Origin: Methanobacteriaceae archaeon
Lineage (GTDB): Archaea > Methanobacteriota > Methanobacteria > Methanobacteriales > Methanobacteriaceae
Assembly (NCBI GenBank): GCA_011620845.1
Contig: WOYJ01000187.1
Coordinates: forward strand, 1 to 14,035
DNA: 14,035 nucleotides
Direction of reading: 5' to 3'
In this document: one piece after another, positions 1-5,889 of the stretch
Layout of the letters: each line of letters starts with the position of its first letter
Numbering within the stretch: the stretch's first letter is position 1
The notes under the pieces: model-generated
What the model saw: only the letters and a program-made list of their open reading frames with translations
What the model was told of the DNA's origin: nothing
Database searches by the model: none
Made by a program: the position numbers and the translations under genes

Positions 1-87
1 GGCGTTAACAATGGGAGTATGTTTTTTACCCACGTAACCATGGCTTAATAAATTAAACAAGATTCTTTCCTTGAGTTCCAGTTTCAT
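1..87 (-). CDS. Uncharacterised protein, N-terminal fragment (runs off left edge)
   Basis: An ATG on the minus strand at 85-87 opens a frame that stays open for 29 codons to the first base of the window. It begins MKLELKERIL and continues with a HGYVGKKHTP stretch, so it is a basic, amphipathic N-terminus followed by a Gly/His/Lys turn. I do not recognise the family with certainty; the helix-turn look is compatible with a small archaeal nucleic-acid-binding protein, but that is inference. No Shine-Dalgarno sequence precedes the ATG. The upstream DNA is almost pure A and T, and a TATA-like stretch about 27 bases upstream would fit a leaderless transcript. The frame is divergent from the winged-helix gene at 171-515, with 83 bases between the starts. 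Confidence 0.6.
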   Translation of the reverse strand, partial: MKLELKERILFNLLSHGYVGKKHTPIVNA

Positions 88-108
88 TAATAATAATTAA
101 TTAATAAG

Positions 109-120
109 TAATAAATAAAT
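109..120 (-). promoter_or_regulatory. Possible TATA box for the leftward gene
   Basis: On the minus strand this reads ATTTATTTATTA, centred about 27 bases upstream of the ATG at 87. That is the spacing expected if transcription starts at or next to the ATG (leaderless). The whole spacer is AT-rich, so the match is weak on its own. Confidence 0.3.
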
Positions 121-128
121 TCCGTTAG

Positions 129-155
129 TTTTTTATACATGGATGTAGTAAAAAA
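129..155. promoter_or_regulatory. Inverted repeat over the winged-helix gene promoter (candidate operator) with TATA box
   Basis: The core is TACAT-GG-ATGTA (136-147), a perfect 5-bp dyad. It is flanked by TTTTTTA (129-135) and TAAAAAA (149-155), which are also complementary after a one-base bulge (G148). The TATA-like TTTTATAC (131-138) lies in the left arm and would place the start about 10-15 bases before the ATG at 171. A dyad over the TATA box of a gene for a small winged-helix protein suggests an autoregulatory operator; this is inference from position and symmetry. Confidence 0.45.
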
Positions 156-170
156 ATACAAGGTGACCTT

Positions 171-515
171 ATGTTGACTGATATTTTTGGCGAAACTCCC
201 AGAGTTAAGGTAATTGATCTTTTCATCTCTCATCCCGGCACTGAATACACAAAAACAGACATTGCCAACTACTCAAAAATTGCCCGTAGTACATTATACG
301 AATTTTTAGAAGAATTGGAAGAATATGGTCTGATTAAAAAATCTAAAAAAGTGGGGAATGCCCAGCTTTATACTGTAAATATGGGATCTGAGATAACTAA
401 ACTCATAAGCGCCTTTCAGTTGAGTTTAGCAGAGATCGAAATTAATAAACAGGTAAACAAAGAGAAAAGTAAGTCTGAAGGATTAAAAAACGTTGAAGTT
501 ACTACTTCTAAATAA
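171..515 (+). CDS. Small winged helix-turn-helix transcriptional regulator
   Basis: A 114-residue protein whose first 70 residues fit an archaeal winged helix-turn-helix domain. There is a first helix near residues 9-20, a second near 28-36 (TKTDIANYS), a recognition helix near 38-52 (ARSTLYEFLEELEEYGLI), and a beta wing near 55-70 (KKVGNAQLYTVN). Residues 71-95 form a likely amphipathic dimerisation helix, and the last 20 residues are polar and probably disordered. Short stand-alone regulators of this layout are common in methanogens and haloarchaea; the target genes cannot be read from sequence. The start is supported by AGGTGA at 161-166, four bases before the ATG. The gene is divergent from the fragment at 1-87 and ends 24 bases before the 3' end of the oppositely oriented tRNA-Ser. 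No ligand-binding domain or metal-binding Cys/His cluster is visible. Confidence 0.88.
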   Translation: MLTDIFGETPRVKVIDLFISHPGTEYTKTDIANYSKIARSTLYEFLEELEEYGLIKKSKKVGNAQLYTVNMGSEITKLISAFQLSLAEIEINKQVNKEKSKSEGLKNVEVTTSK

Positions 516-537
516 ATTTAAAATTAGTAGATGATAA

Positions 538-624
<87 letters not shown>

Positions 625-650
625 ATGTGAATTAATTATAATAAATTTGT

Positions 651-673
651 TCAACCTTAACTTAAAAGGTTGA
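651..673. repeat. Inverted repeat upstream of tRNA-Ser
   Basis: TCAACCTT (651-658) and AAGGTTGA (666-673) are perfect 8-base complements around a 7-base AT loop. The hairpin lies 26 bases before the mature 5' end of the tRNA, in the rps10-tRNA spacer. It might take part in processing or in insulating the tRNA from the upstream operon; no U tract directly follows it. Confidence 0.55.
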
Positions 674-677
674 AAGG

Positions 678-694
678 TGGGATTTAAAATCCCA
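678..694. repeat. Near-palindrome downstream of rps10
   Basis: TGGGATTT (678-685) and AAATCCCA (687-694) are perfect 8-base complements around one central base. In RNA the loop must open by a few bases, leaving a stem of about 6 bp. Such symmetry also suits a DNA-binding protein. It sits between the rps10 terminator-like T tracts and the second inverted repeat at 651-673. Confidence 0.55.
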
Positions 695-698
695 GATT

Positions 699-720
699 AA
701 AAACAGAGTTATTTAAAAAA
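699..720 (-). terminator. rps10 3' region: T-rich tracts after rps10 (probable archaeal terminator)
   Basis: On the minus strand a run of six T (715-720) and a run of five T (699-703) follow the rps10 stop codon within 30 bases. Oligo-U tracts without a strong hairpin are the usual archaeal termination signal, so the str operon probably ends here, at least in part. Confidence 0.5.
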
Positions 721-724
721 CTAA

Positions 725-1033
725 TTAACTTTTAAGTTCGATTTCTATGCTAACATTGTCAGGTACATTGACTTTCATGACTTGGCGCATGGCCCTTTCA
801 TCGGCTTCTATACCGACCAGTCTTTTATGGATCCGTAGTTCCCATTTTTCCCAAGTGGCTTTTCCCTCTCCATCGGGGGATTTGCGGGTGGGTACCACCA
901 GTTTCTTGGTGGGTAGTGGTATGGGTCCTGATAGGTCTACACCGGTTCTTTCGGCTATTCTTTTGAGCTGGTCGCATACGTAGGCAAGTTTCTCTGGGTC
1001 GGTGCCTGTTAGTTTTATTCTGGCTTTGTGCAT
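725..1033 (-). CDS. rps10: Small ribosomal subunit protein uS10
   Basis: A 102-residue protein of the uS10 family, archaeal/eukaryotic type, which sits in the head of the 30S subunit; bacterial S10 also serves as NusE in antitermination. The N-terminus (MHKARIKLTGTDPEKLAYVC) and the central RKSPDGEGKATWEKWELRIHKR segment are typical, and the length matches archaeal homologues. The ATG start is preceded by a strong GGAGGATC. It is the last protein gene of the rpo-str cluster, 84 bases after tuf, with a hairpin and U tract in that spacer and T tracts after its stop, so its dosage relative to EF-1alpha may be set by partial termination or processing. tuf followed by rps10 is the usual euryarchaeal order. 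Nothing in the protein looks unusual. Confidence 0.97.
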   Translation of the reverse strand: MHKARIKLTGTDPEKLAYVCDQLKRIAERTGVDLSGPIPLPTKKLVVPTRKSPDGEGKATWEKWELRIHKRLVGIEADERAMRQVMKVNVPDNVSIEIELKS

Positions 1034-1046
1034 TTAGATCCTCCAT

Positions 1047-1094
1047 AAAAAAATAAAAGGAAGCAGGTAGAATTTGAACCCTTCCACCATTTCC
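1047..1094 (-). promoter_or_regulatory. Structured spacer: T-arm-like hairpin plus U tract between tuf and rps10
   Basis: As minus-strand RNA, GGUGGAA (1088-1082) pairs with UUCUACC (1072-1066) through seven pairs including one G-U. The loop is GGGUUCAAA, resembling a tRNA T loop. Below an internal loop, GGAA (1094-1091) pairs with UUCC (1062-1059). A U-rich run (1058-1047, broken by one A) follows at once, and then the rps10 Shine-Dalgarno sequence. The G-U would be A-C on the other strand, which favours a minus-strand RNA function. A smaller dyad, TGGTAA/TTACCA at 1098-1112, lies just after the tuf stop. The element could be an attenuating terminator or a processing site. Confidence 0.5.
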
Positions 1095-1117
1095 TCTTGG
1101 TAATATTTACCATATCT

Positions 1118-2359
1118 TTATTTTGCTGGCACCAGATCGATACACATTCCAGCTGCCACGGTCTGACCCATATCACGGATAGCGAATCTTCCCATGTGTG
1201 GAATTTCTTTGATCTTTTCGATGACCATTGGTTTGGTTGGTTTCACCTTAACGATAGCAGCGTTACCAGTCTTAAGGAAGTCTGGGTTTTCCTCTTCCAC
1301 GGCACCAGTAGCAGGGTTCATCTTCTTCTGGAGTTCCAGGAAGGTGCATGCTACCTGAGCGGTGTGACAGTGGAATACAGGTGTGTAACCCACGGTGATG
1401 ACACCAGGGTGCTGTAATACCACGATCTGGGCTGTGAATTCTTTAGCGACAGAAGGTGGGTTGTTGGTGTGTCCAGCTACGTCTCCTCTCCTGATATCGT
1501 TTTTACCGACACCACGTACATTGAATCCTATGTTGTCACCAGGTTCTGCTGATTCCAGCATTTCGTGGTGCATCTCGATGGATTTCACCTCACCGCTTGC
1601 GCCTGGTGGTTCGAATATGACATTGTCACCTTTCTTCATCACACCTGTTTCTACTCGTCCTACTGGTACGGTTCCCACTCCGGTGATGGAGTAGACATCC
1701 TGTACCGGTACACGTAATGGTAGGTTAGTTGGTTTTTCTGGTGGGGATAACTTGTTTAAAGAGTCAACCAGTGATGGTCCTTTGTACCATGGGGTGTTTT
1801 CGGATGGTTTGGTGATGTTGTCCCCTTCAAAGGCAGATATAGGTATGAAATCTATTTCATCTGGCTTATAGGCCACGGTCTTAATCAGGTTTCCCACATC
1901 TTCCTTGAGGGCGTTGAATTTTTCTTCACTGTAGTTAACCAAGTCCATCTTGTTGATGGTTACAATTAACTGGTTGATTCCCAGTGTCCTTGCCAGGAAA
2001 GCGTGCTCTTTTGTCTGTGGCATTACACCGTCATCGATAGCTACCACTAATACTGCGGCGTCTGCCTGGGATGCTCCGGTGATCATGTTTTTCACGAAGT
2101 CACGGTGTCCTGGGCAGTCCACGATGGTGAACTCGTATTTGGGTGTGTCGAATCTTGCGTGGGCAAGGTCTATAGTAACCCCTCTTTCTCTTTCTTCTTG
2201 GAGCTTGTCCATAACAAACCTGAACTTGTCTTCTCCCTTGGATAGCTGCTGTTCAGCTATTACTCCTGACTGCAGGAGTAGGTGTCCGACTAGTGTTGAT
2301 TTACCATGGTCTACGTGTCCAATAAACGCTAAGTTCATATGTTCTTTTGCTTTGGCCAT
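1118..2359 (-). CDS. tuf: Translation elongation factor EF-1alpha (aEF1A)
   Basis: A 413-residue GTPase that delivers aminoacyl-tRNA to the ribosomal A site. All five G motifs are intact: GHVDHGKST (14-22), the switch I threonine in RGVTID (59-64), DCPGHRD (81-87), NKMD (136-139) and SAF (175-177). Residues to about 215 form the G domain; two beta-barrel domains follow (about 220-310 and 315-413). Length and sequence match archaeal EF-1alpha. The ATG start is preceded by GGAGGTAT (2364-2371). A TATA box and a hairpin after fusA suggest tuf has its own promoter as well as read-through from the str operon, which would suit a very abundant protein. Archaeal paralogues with the same fold (aIF2-gamma, SelB) are excluded by close agreement with EF-1alpha throughout, including the C-terminal AIRDMGQTVAAGMC segment. 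Confidence 0.98.
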   Translation of the reverse strand: MAKAKEHMNLAFIGHVDHGKSTLVGHLLLQSGVIAEQQLSKGEDKFRFVMDKLQEERERGVTIDLAHARFDTPKYEFTIVDCPGHRDFVKNMITGASQADAAVLVVAIDDGVMPQTKEHAFLARTLGINQLIVTINKMDLVNYSEEKFNALKEDVGNLIKTVAYKPDEIDFIPISAFEGDNITKPSENTPWYKGPSLVDSLNKLSPPEKPTNLPLRVPVQDVYSITGVGTVPVGRVETGVMKKGDNVIFEPPGASGEVKSIEMHHEMLESAEPGDNIGFNVRGVGKNDIRRGDVAGHTNNPPSVAKEFTAQIVVLQHPGVITVGYTPVFHCHTAQVACTFLELQKKMNPATGAVEEENPDFLKTGNAAIVKVKPTKPMVIEKIKEIPHMGRFAIRDMGQTVAAGMCIDLVPAK

Positions 2360-2398
2360 AAATATACCTCCATCTAAATTTGCATATTATTTTAGTAG

Positions 2399-2418
2399 TA
2401 TGAATTCATTGATTCATA
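2399..2418. repeat. Inverted repeat at the predicted tuf transcription start
   Basis: TATGAAT (2399-2405) and ATTCATA (2412-2418) are perfect 7-base complements around a 6-base spacer. The position coincides with the start predicted from the TATA box at 2438-2446. It may be an operator or a 5'-leader hairpin; the sequence cannot decide between them. Confidence 0.45.
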
Positions 2419-2437
2419 GTTGGTATCTTGATTAGTC

Positions 2438-2446
2438 TATATAATT
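2438..2446 (-). promoter_or_regulatory. TATA box of an internal tuf promoter
   Basis: The minus strand reads AATTATATA, preceded by a purine-rich stretch (GAAAGAGAAA) suitable for a TFB recognition element. A start about 26 bases downstream, near 2416, would give a leader of about 57 bases. It lies in the 136-base fusA-tuf spacer, just after the fusA hairpin. Confidence 0.5.
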
Positions 2447-2467
2447 TTTCTCTTTCTATCTATTTAA

Positions 2468-2502
2468 AGGATAATTTTTTTAAAAAATTAAAGTTTTATC
2501 CT
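2468..2502 (-). terminator. Hairpin with T/A tracts at the fusA stop codon
   Basis: AGGATAA and TTATCCT (2468-2474 and 2496-2502) are perfect 7-base complements, and one arm contains the fusA stop codon. The loop carries nested T7 and A6 runs (2475-2487), and the minus strand has a U-rich stretch directly after the stop. Together with the TATA box at 2438-2446 this suggests partial termination before tuf. Confidence 0.45.
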
Positions 2503-4688
2503 AGGTAATGATCCGGACCATAGGGTTCGGGGCTTAAACCTTTCCTCTGTCTTATCTCCCTTATAATGGTCTTTTGAAGTTCATTGGGCAGTCTTTCAAA
2601 CCCAGCGCTTTCTGTGGACCATAAACATCGTCCTTCAGTAGCAGATCTGATGTCACCTGCAAATCCGAACATCTCAGCAACTGGTACTTTACTTTCAAGG
2701 GTGGCCATATCTCCTTCCTGGGACATATCTAATATCTGGCCTCTTCTGTTCTGTATCTCCCTGGTTGCTGTACCCATATAATCTTGGGGTGTGTTTATAA
2801 ATACTTTTTGTATGGGTTCCAGTAGGGTTGGCTGGGCCATCATGATGGCACCGTATACTGCCTTCCTTATGGCTGGCAAGACCTGGGCGGGGCCACGGTG
2901 GACTGCGTCCTCGTGGATCTTAGCATCCTTCAGGAGTACCTTTATACCCATGACCTTTTCTCTGGCTATGGGCCCATCATCCAGGGTGCTTTCAAATCCG
3001 TCCATTAAGAGTTCCTTAATCTCATCCAGGTACTGGATACCACGAGTCATGTTGATGAAGAGTGATCTTTTGTTTACATCCCATACTTTCCGGGCTTCGT
3101 CTTTGGAAAGACCGGCTTCCTGGAATTTGGCGGCTAATTCTTTACCTTTAACCCGTCCTTCTTTTATATCTCCTTCCTGTATGGCCTTGAATACGGAGTC
3201 TTCCAGTGGTTCGATTTCTATGTAGAACCGGTTGTGTTTGTTGGGTGATTTTCCTTCAACCGGACCGGCTGTACCTGCTATGGTTTCCCGGTATACCACG
3301 ATTGGCTCGGATGTTTCGATTTCCACTCCTTTCTCGTTGATACGGTAGGCTATGATCTCCAGGTGGAGTTCGCCCATACCAGATATCAGGTGTTCACCGG
3401 TCTCTTCGTTGATCTCCACTCTGACTGTGGGGTCTTCCTTACCCACCTGTCTTAACACTTCTATGAGTTTAGGCAGGTCTTTGGTGTTTTTAGCCTCCAC
3501 AGCCACAGTTACCACTGGTTCGGAGATGTGTTCTATGCTCTCGAAGGGGCTGATCTTGGTTCCGTAGCTGGTTATGGTCTCCCCGGCTACAGCATTTCTG
3601 GCACCGGTTATGGCCACTATGTTTCCGGCAGGTACTTTGTCAGTGTTGACCCTTTCCGGTCCGAAGTACACTCCTACCTGCTGGGTTCGGGCCTTGCCCA
3701 TGGATCCTACGAAGTAGATCTCACTACCCTTCTCTATGGTTCCACCGTAAACTCTTCCGGTTGCTATTTCACCGGCGTGTTTGTCTATGCTCACGTTGGT
3801 GACCATAACTGCTAGGGGTGAGTCGGGACTGGTGTTTATCATTCCCTGTCCCTCTTCGGATTCTATATCCCCTGACCAGATGTTTGGTACCCTGTATCTC
3901 TGGGCTACGTCGGGGCTGGGCAGGTGTTCCACCACCATTCCCAGTAAAACCTCGTGTAATGGGACTTTTTGGGCTAATTCTTTCTGGTTATCTGATTTAC
4001 AGTAATCATAGATATCTTTGAAGGTTATCCCTGTTTTTTGCATGATGGGCACGTTTATGGCCCAGTTATGATATGCAGATCCAAATGCCACGCTTCCGTC
4101 TTCTACCCGGGCCAGCCATTCGTCTTTAAATTCCTTAGGGGCCATATTTTTAATTAACTTGTTAGCATTGGCTATGATCTTAATAAATCTCTGTTGGAGT
4201 TCATCTGCATCGAGTTTGAGCTCATTTAAGAGACGGTCTACTTTGTTTATAAATAGTACTGGTCTTACATTTTCTTTTAGAGATTGCCGGAGTACTGTTT
4301 CTGTCTGGGGCATGATTCCTTCCACTGCACAGACCACTACTACTGATCCGTCTACCGCTCTCATGGCCCGGGTTACGTCTCCACCGAAGTCCACGTGACC
4401 AGGGGTATCGATGAGGTTTATTAAGTATTCGTGATCTTTATACTTATGAACCATAGATACGTTAGCTGCGTCAATGGTTATGCCTCTGGCCTGTTCCTGC
4501 TCATCGAAATCCAAGTAAAGTTGATCTCCTGCCAGTTCTGAGGATATCATTCCTGCACCAGCCAGGAGGTTGTCTGATAAAGTGGTTTTCCCATGGTCGA
4601 TATGGGCCACGATACCGATGTTTCTGATGTGTTTAGGGTCGTACATCAGCTCCTTAATCTTATTAATCATTTTAGTACGTCTGCTCAC
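2496..4688 (-). CDS. fusA: Translation elongation factor EF-2 (aEF2)
   Basis: A translocation GTPase of 730 residues if started at the GTG at 4686-4688. G motifs, numbered from that start: AHIDHGKTT (28-36), RGITID (68-73), DTPGHVD (94-100), NKVD (148-151). The diphthamide-acceptor histidine of the archaeal/eukaryotic family is present at 597 in HEDAVHRGPAQ (codon at 2898-2900), so the protein should be a substrate of the Dph pathway and of ADP-ribosylating toxins. The C-terminus is also typical of the family. A frame extended by three codons begins with another GTG (4695-4697), but that codon lies inside the GGGTGAT ribosome site; starting at 4688 gives the family N-terminus MSRRTKM and 730 residues. 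It follows rps7 by 54 bases with no evident promoter, so it is co-transcribed. Confidence 0.96.
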   Translation of the reverse strand: MSRRTKMINKIKELMYDPKHIRNIGIVAHIDHGKTTLSDNLLAGAGMISSELAGDQLYLDFDEQEQARGITIDAANVSMVHKYKDHEYLINLIDTPGHVDFGGDVTRAMRAVDGSVVVVCAVEGIMPQTETVLRQSLKENVRPVLFINKVDRLLNELKLDADELQQRFIKIIANANKLIKNMAPKEFKDEWLARVEDGSVAFGSAYHNWAINVPIMQKTGITFKDIYDYCKSDNQKELAQKVPLHEVLLGMVVEHLPSPDVAQRYRVPNIWSGDIESEEGQGMINTSPDSPLAVMVTNVSIDKHAGEIATGRVYGGTIEKGSEIYFVGSMGKARTQQVGVYFGPERVNTDKVPAGNIVAITGARNAVAGETITSYGTKISPFESIEHISEPVVTVAVEAKNTKDLPKLIEVLRQVGKEDPTVRVEINEETGEHLISGMGELHLEIIAYRINEKGVEIETSEPIVVYRETIAGTAGPVEGKSPNKHNRFYIEIEPLEDSVFKAIQEGDIKEGRVKGKELAAKFQEAGLSKDEARKVWDVNKRSLFINMTRGIQYLDEIKELLMDGFESTLDDGPIAREKVMGIKVLLKDAKIHEDAVHRGPAQVLPAIRKAVYGAIMMAQPTLLEPIQKVFINTPQDYMGTATREIQNRRGQILDMSQEGDMATLESKVPVAEMFGFAGDIRSATEGRCLWSTESAGFERLPNELQKTIIREIRQRKGLSPEPYGPDHYLG

Positions 4689-4692
4689 TAAA

Positions 4693-4699
4693 ATCACCC
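4693..4699 (-). promoter_or_regulatory. Ribosome binding site that fixes the fusA start
   Basis: The minus strand reads GGGTGAT, complementary to the anti-Shine-Dalgarno AUCACC, followed by a 4-base spacer and GTG at 4688. Because the upstream in-frame GTG (4695-4697) lies within this site, the downstream GTG is the better start. Confidence 0.75.
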
Positions 4700-4742
4700 T
4701 GTAACATTGAATTGTTGCCTGAGTCCTGATAAATAATTGTAA

Positions 4743-5306
4743 TTAGTGTGCGGACCGGGCTACTCTCTCCTTCTCTTCCTTCTTCTGTACGGCGAAGCTT
4801 CTGGTATCAGATTCCGCTGCAAGGAGCAGTTCGTCAGCCAGACATTCTTCTACCGTTCTTTTACTTTTAAATGATGATTGAAGAGCGCCTCTGGTTAAAA
4901 ATCCAAGGGACAAATCCACCCTTCTTTGGGGTGCGATGTCCACTGCTACCTGGTATCCGATTCCACCGTACTTTATCCTGGTGGTTTCTTCCCGGGGTGC
5001 GGTGTTTTCCACTGCTTTAACCAGGACCTGTAAGGGGTTCTGTTTTGATCTTTTGTTTATGATCTCCATGGAGTCTCTGACTATGTTGTAGGCCTTGTTC
5101 TTCTTTCCGGAGTTTCTCTCGGTCCTCATGATCTTGTTCATGAGTCTTTCCACTATGGAAACTCTGGATTTGGCGAACTGTCTTTTAACATGTCTTCCCA
5201 TGGTATGTGGGACAAGTACTTCGTCCAGGCACACGTAGTTTACCAGGCCCTGATCCTCTATCTTCACCTCTTCCAAATCCCATTTATCGAAGACTTTAAA
5301 ACTCAT
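4743..5306 (-). CDS. rps7: Small ribosomal subunit protein uS7
   Basis: A 187-residue protein of the archaeal/eukaryotic uS7 type, a primary assembly protein that binds the 3' major domain of 16S rRNA in the 30S head near the mRNA exit and E site. Conserved stretches include MGRHVKRQFAKSRVSIVERL (residues 36-55), the NPLQVLVKAVENTAPREET segment (95-113), and the GGIGYQVAVDIAPQRRVDLS segment (115-134), which matches the eukaryotic counterpart more than bacterial S7. The archaeal N-terminal extension (residues 1-35) is present. The ATG is preceded by GAGGTAAT (5311-5318). The 56-base spacer upstream consists almost wholly of a duplicated 28-base unit that includes the end of rps12. The following gene, fusA, starts 54 bases later. 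Confidence 0.97.
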   Translation of the reverse strand: MSFKVFDKWDLEEVKIEDQGLVNYVCLDEVLVPHTMGRHVKRQFAKSRVSIVERLMNKIMRTERNSGKKNKAYNIVRDSMEIINKRSKQNPLQVLVKAVENTAPREETTRIKYGGIGYQVAVDIAPQRRVDLSLGFLTRGALQSSFKSKRTVEECLADELLLAAESDTRSFAVQKKEEKERVARSAH

Positions 5307-5316
5307 AAAAATTACC

Positions 5317-5372
5317 TCATTTTCGTAAATCTGATTATCTTACTTCATCTTTGTAAATCTCGTTATCTTACT
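5317..5372. repeat. Two tandem 28-base units at the rps12-rps7 junction
   Basis: Read on the minus strand, unit 1 (5372-5345) and unit 2 (5344-5317) agree at 24 of 28 positions and abut exactly. Both begin AGTAAGATAA and end ATGA. Unit 1 contains the last codons and TAA of rps12 (GTA AGA TAA); unit 2 is an untranslated copy of them. The end of unit 2 runs into the GAGGTAAT ribosome site of rps7, whose GGTAA resembles the start of a further unit. This looks like a tandem duplication that lengthened the spacer and copied a weaker version of the ribosome site. Confidence 0.75.
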
Positions 5373-5788
5373 GGTTTTTCTATTTTACCTTTGACCATCT
5401 CTTCCAGGGCCACGTTGTTGACCTTGGTTACTTTCCATCTTACCCCGGGAATGTCTCCCATGGATCTTCCTGATGGTCCGCCTATTCCCTCGATCATCAC
5501 TTCGTCGTGCTCGTCAATGAATCCTATGGCACCGTCTCCTGGGGTGAATGCAGTGAGTTGTTTACCGTTTTTTATCAGCTGCACTCGTACACATTTACGG
5601 ATGGCTGAGTTGGGCTGTTTTGCCTCTATACCCACTTTTTCAATTACTATGCCTCGTGCTTGTGGTGCGCCGACTAAAGGATCGGCTTTAATATCTAATC
5701 CTAATTTTTTTCTCTTATATTCTGTGTCTTTCCACCTGAAGTTTTGTCTGTTCTTTTTAAGCTTTTTAGCTGCGAATAATCCTGGCAA
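5363..5788 (-). CDS. rps12: Small ribosomal subunit protein uS12
   Basis: A 141-residue uS12 protein, part of the decoding centre of the 30S subunit. The family signature KQPNSAIRKCVRVQLIKNG (57-75) and the C-terminal GIGGPSGRSMGDIPGVRWKV (101-120) are intact, with the archaeal N-terminus MPGLFAAKKLKKNR. The start is a TTG (5786-5788): GGAGG at 5797-5801 is eight bases upstream, the only nearby ATG is out of frame, and starting here gives the family N-terminus. It is the first gene of the str part of the cluster and is separated from nusA by 101 bases that carry a good TATA box, so a promoter here is likely in addition to read-through from the polymerase genes. Its last codons are duplicated in the spacer to rps7. 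Confidence 0.96.
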   Translation of the reverse strand: MPGLFAAKKLKKNRQNFRWKDTEYKRKKLGLDIKADPLVGAPQARGIVIEKVGIEAKQPNSAIRKCVRVQLIKNGKQLTAFTPGDGAIGFIDEHDEVMIEGIGGPSGRSMGDIPGVRWKVTKVNNVALEEMVKGKIEKPVR

Positions 5789-5864
5789 GTATGATTCCTC
5801 CTCTTTAACATATTTTGATAATTCTTTATTATAACGTCCAGTATTCTAAATGGTATTATTTTAA

Positions 5865-5874
5865 TAGTATATAA
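5865..5874 (-). promoter_or_regulatory. TATA box, likely internal promoter for rps12-rps7-fusA
   Basis: The minus strand reads TTATATACTA, a close match to the methanogen box A. A start about 26 bases downstream (near 5843) would give a leader of about 55 bases before the rps12 TTG. The 101-base spacer is the longest between nusA and fusA, and the TATA box sits 15 bases after the nusA stop. Confidence 0.5.
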
Positions 5875-5889
5875 TCATTGAAAATCAAA

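Noticed and set aside
636..646. ATTTATTATAA on the minus strand as the tRNA-Ser TATA box
   Set aside because: It is centred only about 17 bases from the mature 5' end, which would put the start inside the tRNA. I did not call it as a promoter.
1059..1094. The T-arm-like hairpin as a complete tRNA gene
   Set aside because: No acceptor stem of seven pairs, D arm or anticodon arm can be built around it, so it is not a functional tRNA.
1950..2435. Long plus-strand open frame opposite tuf (161 codons)
   Set aside because: It lies wholly or mostly antisense to the conserved EF-1alpha gene, has no recognisable domain and no ribosome site; it is a shadow frame. The same applies to the other plus-strand frames between 747 and 13925.
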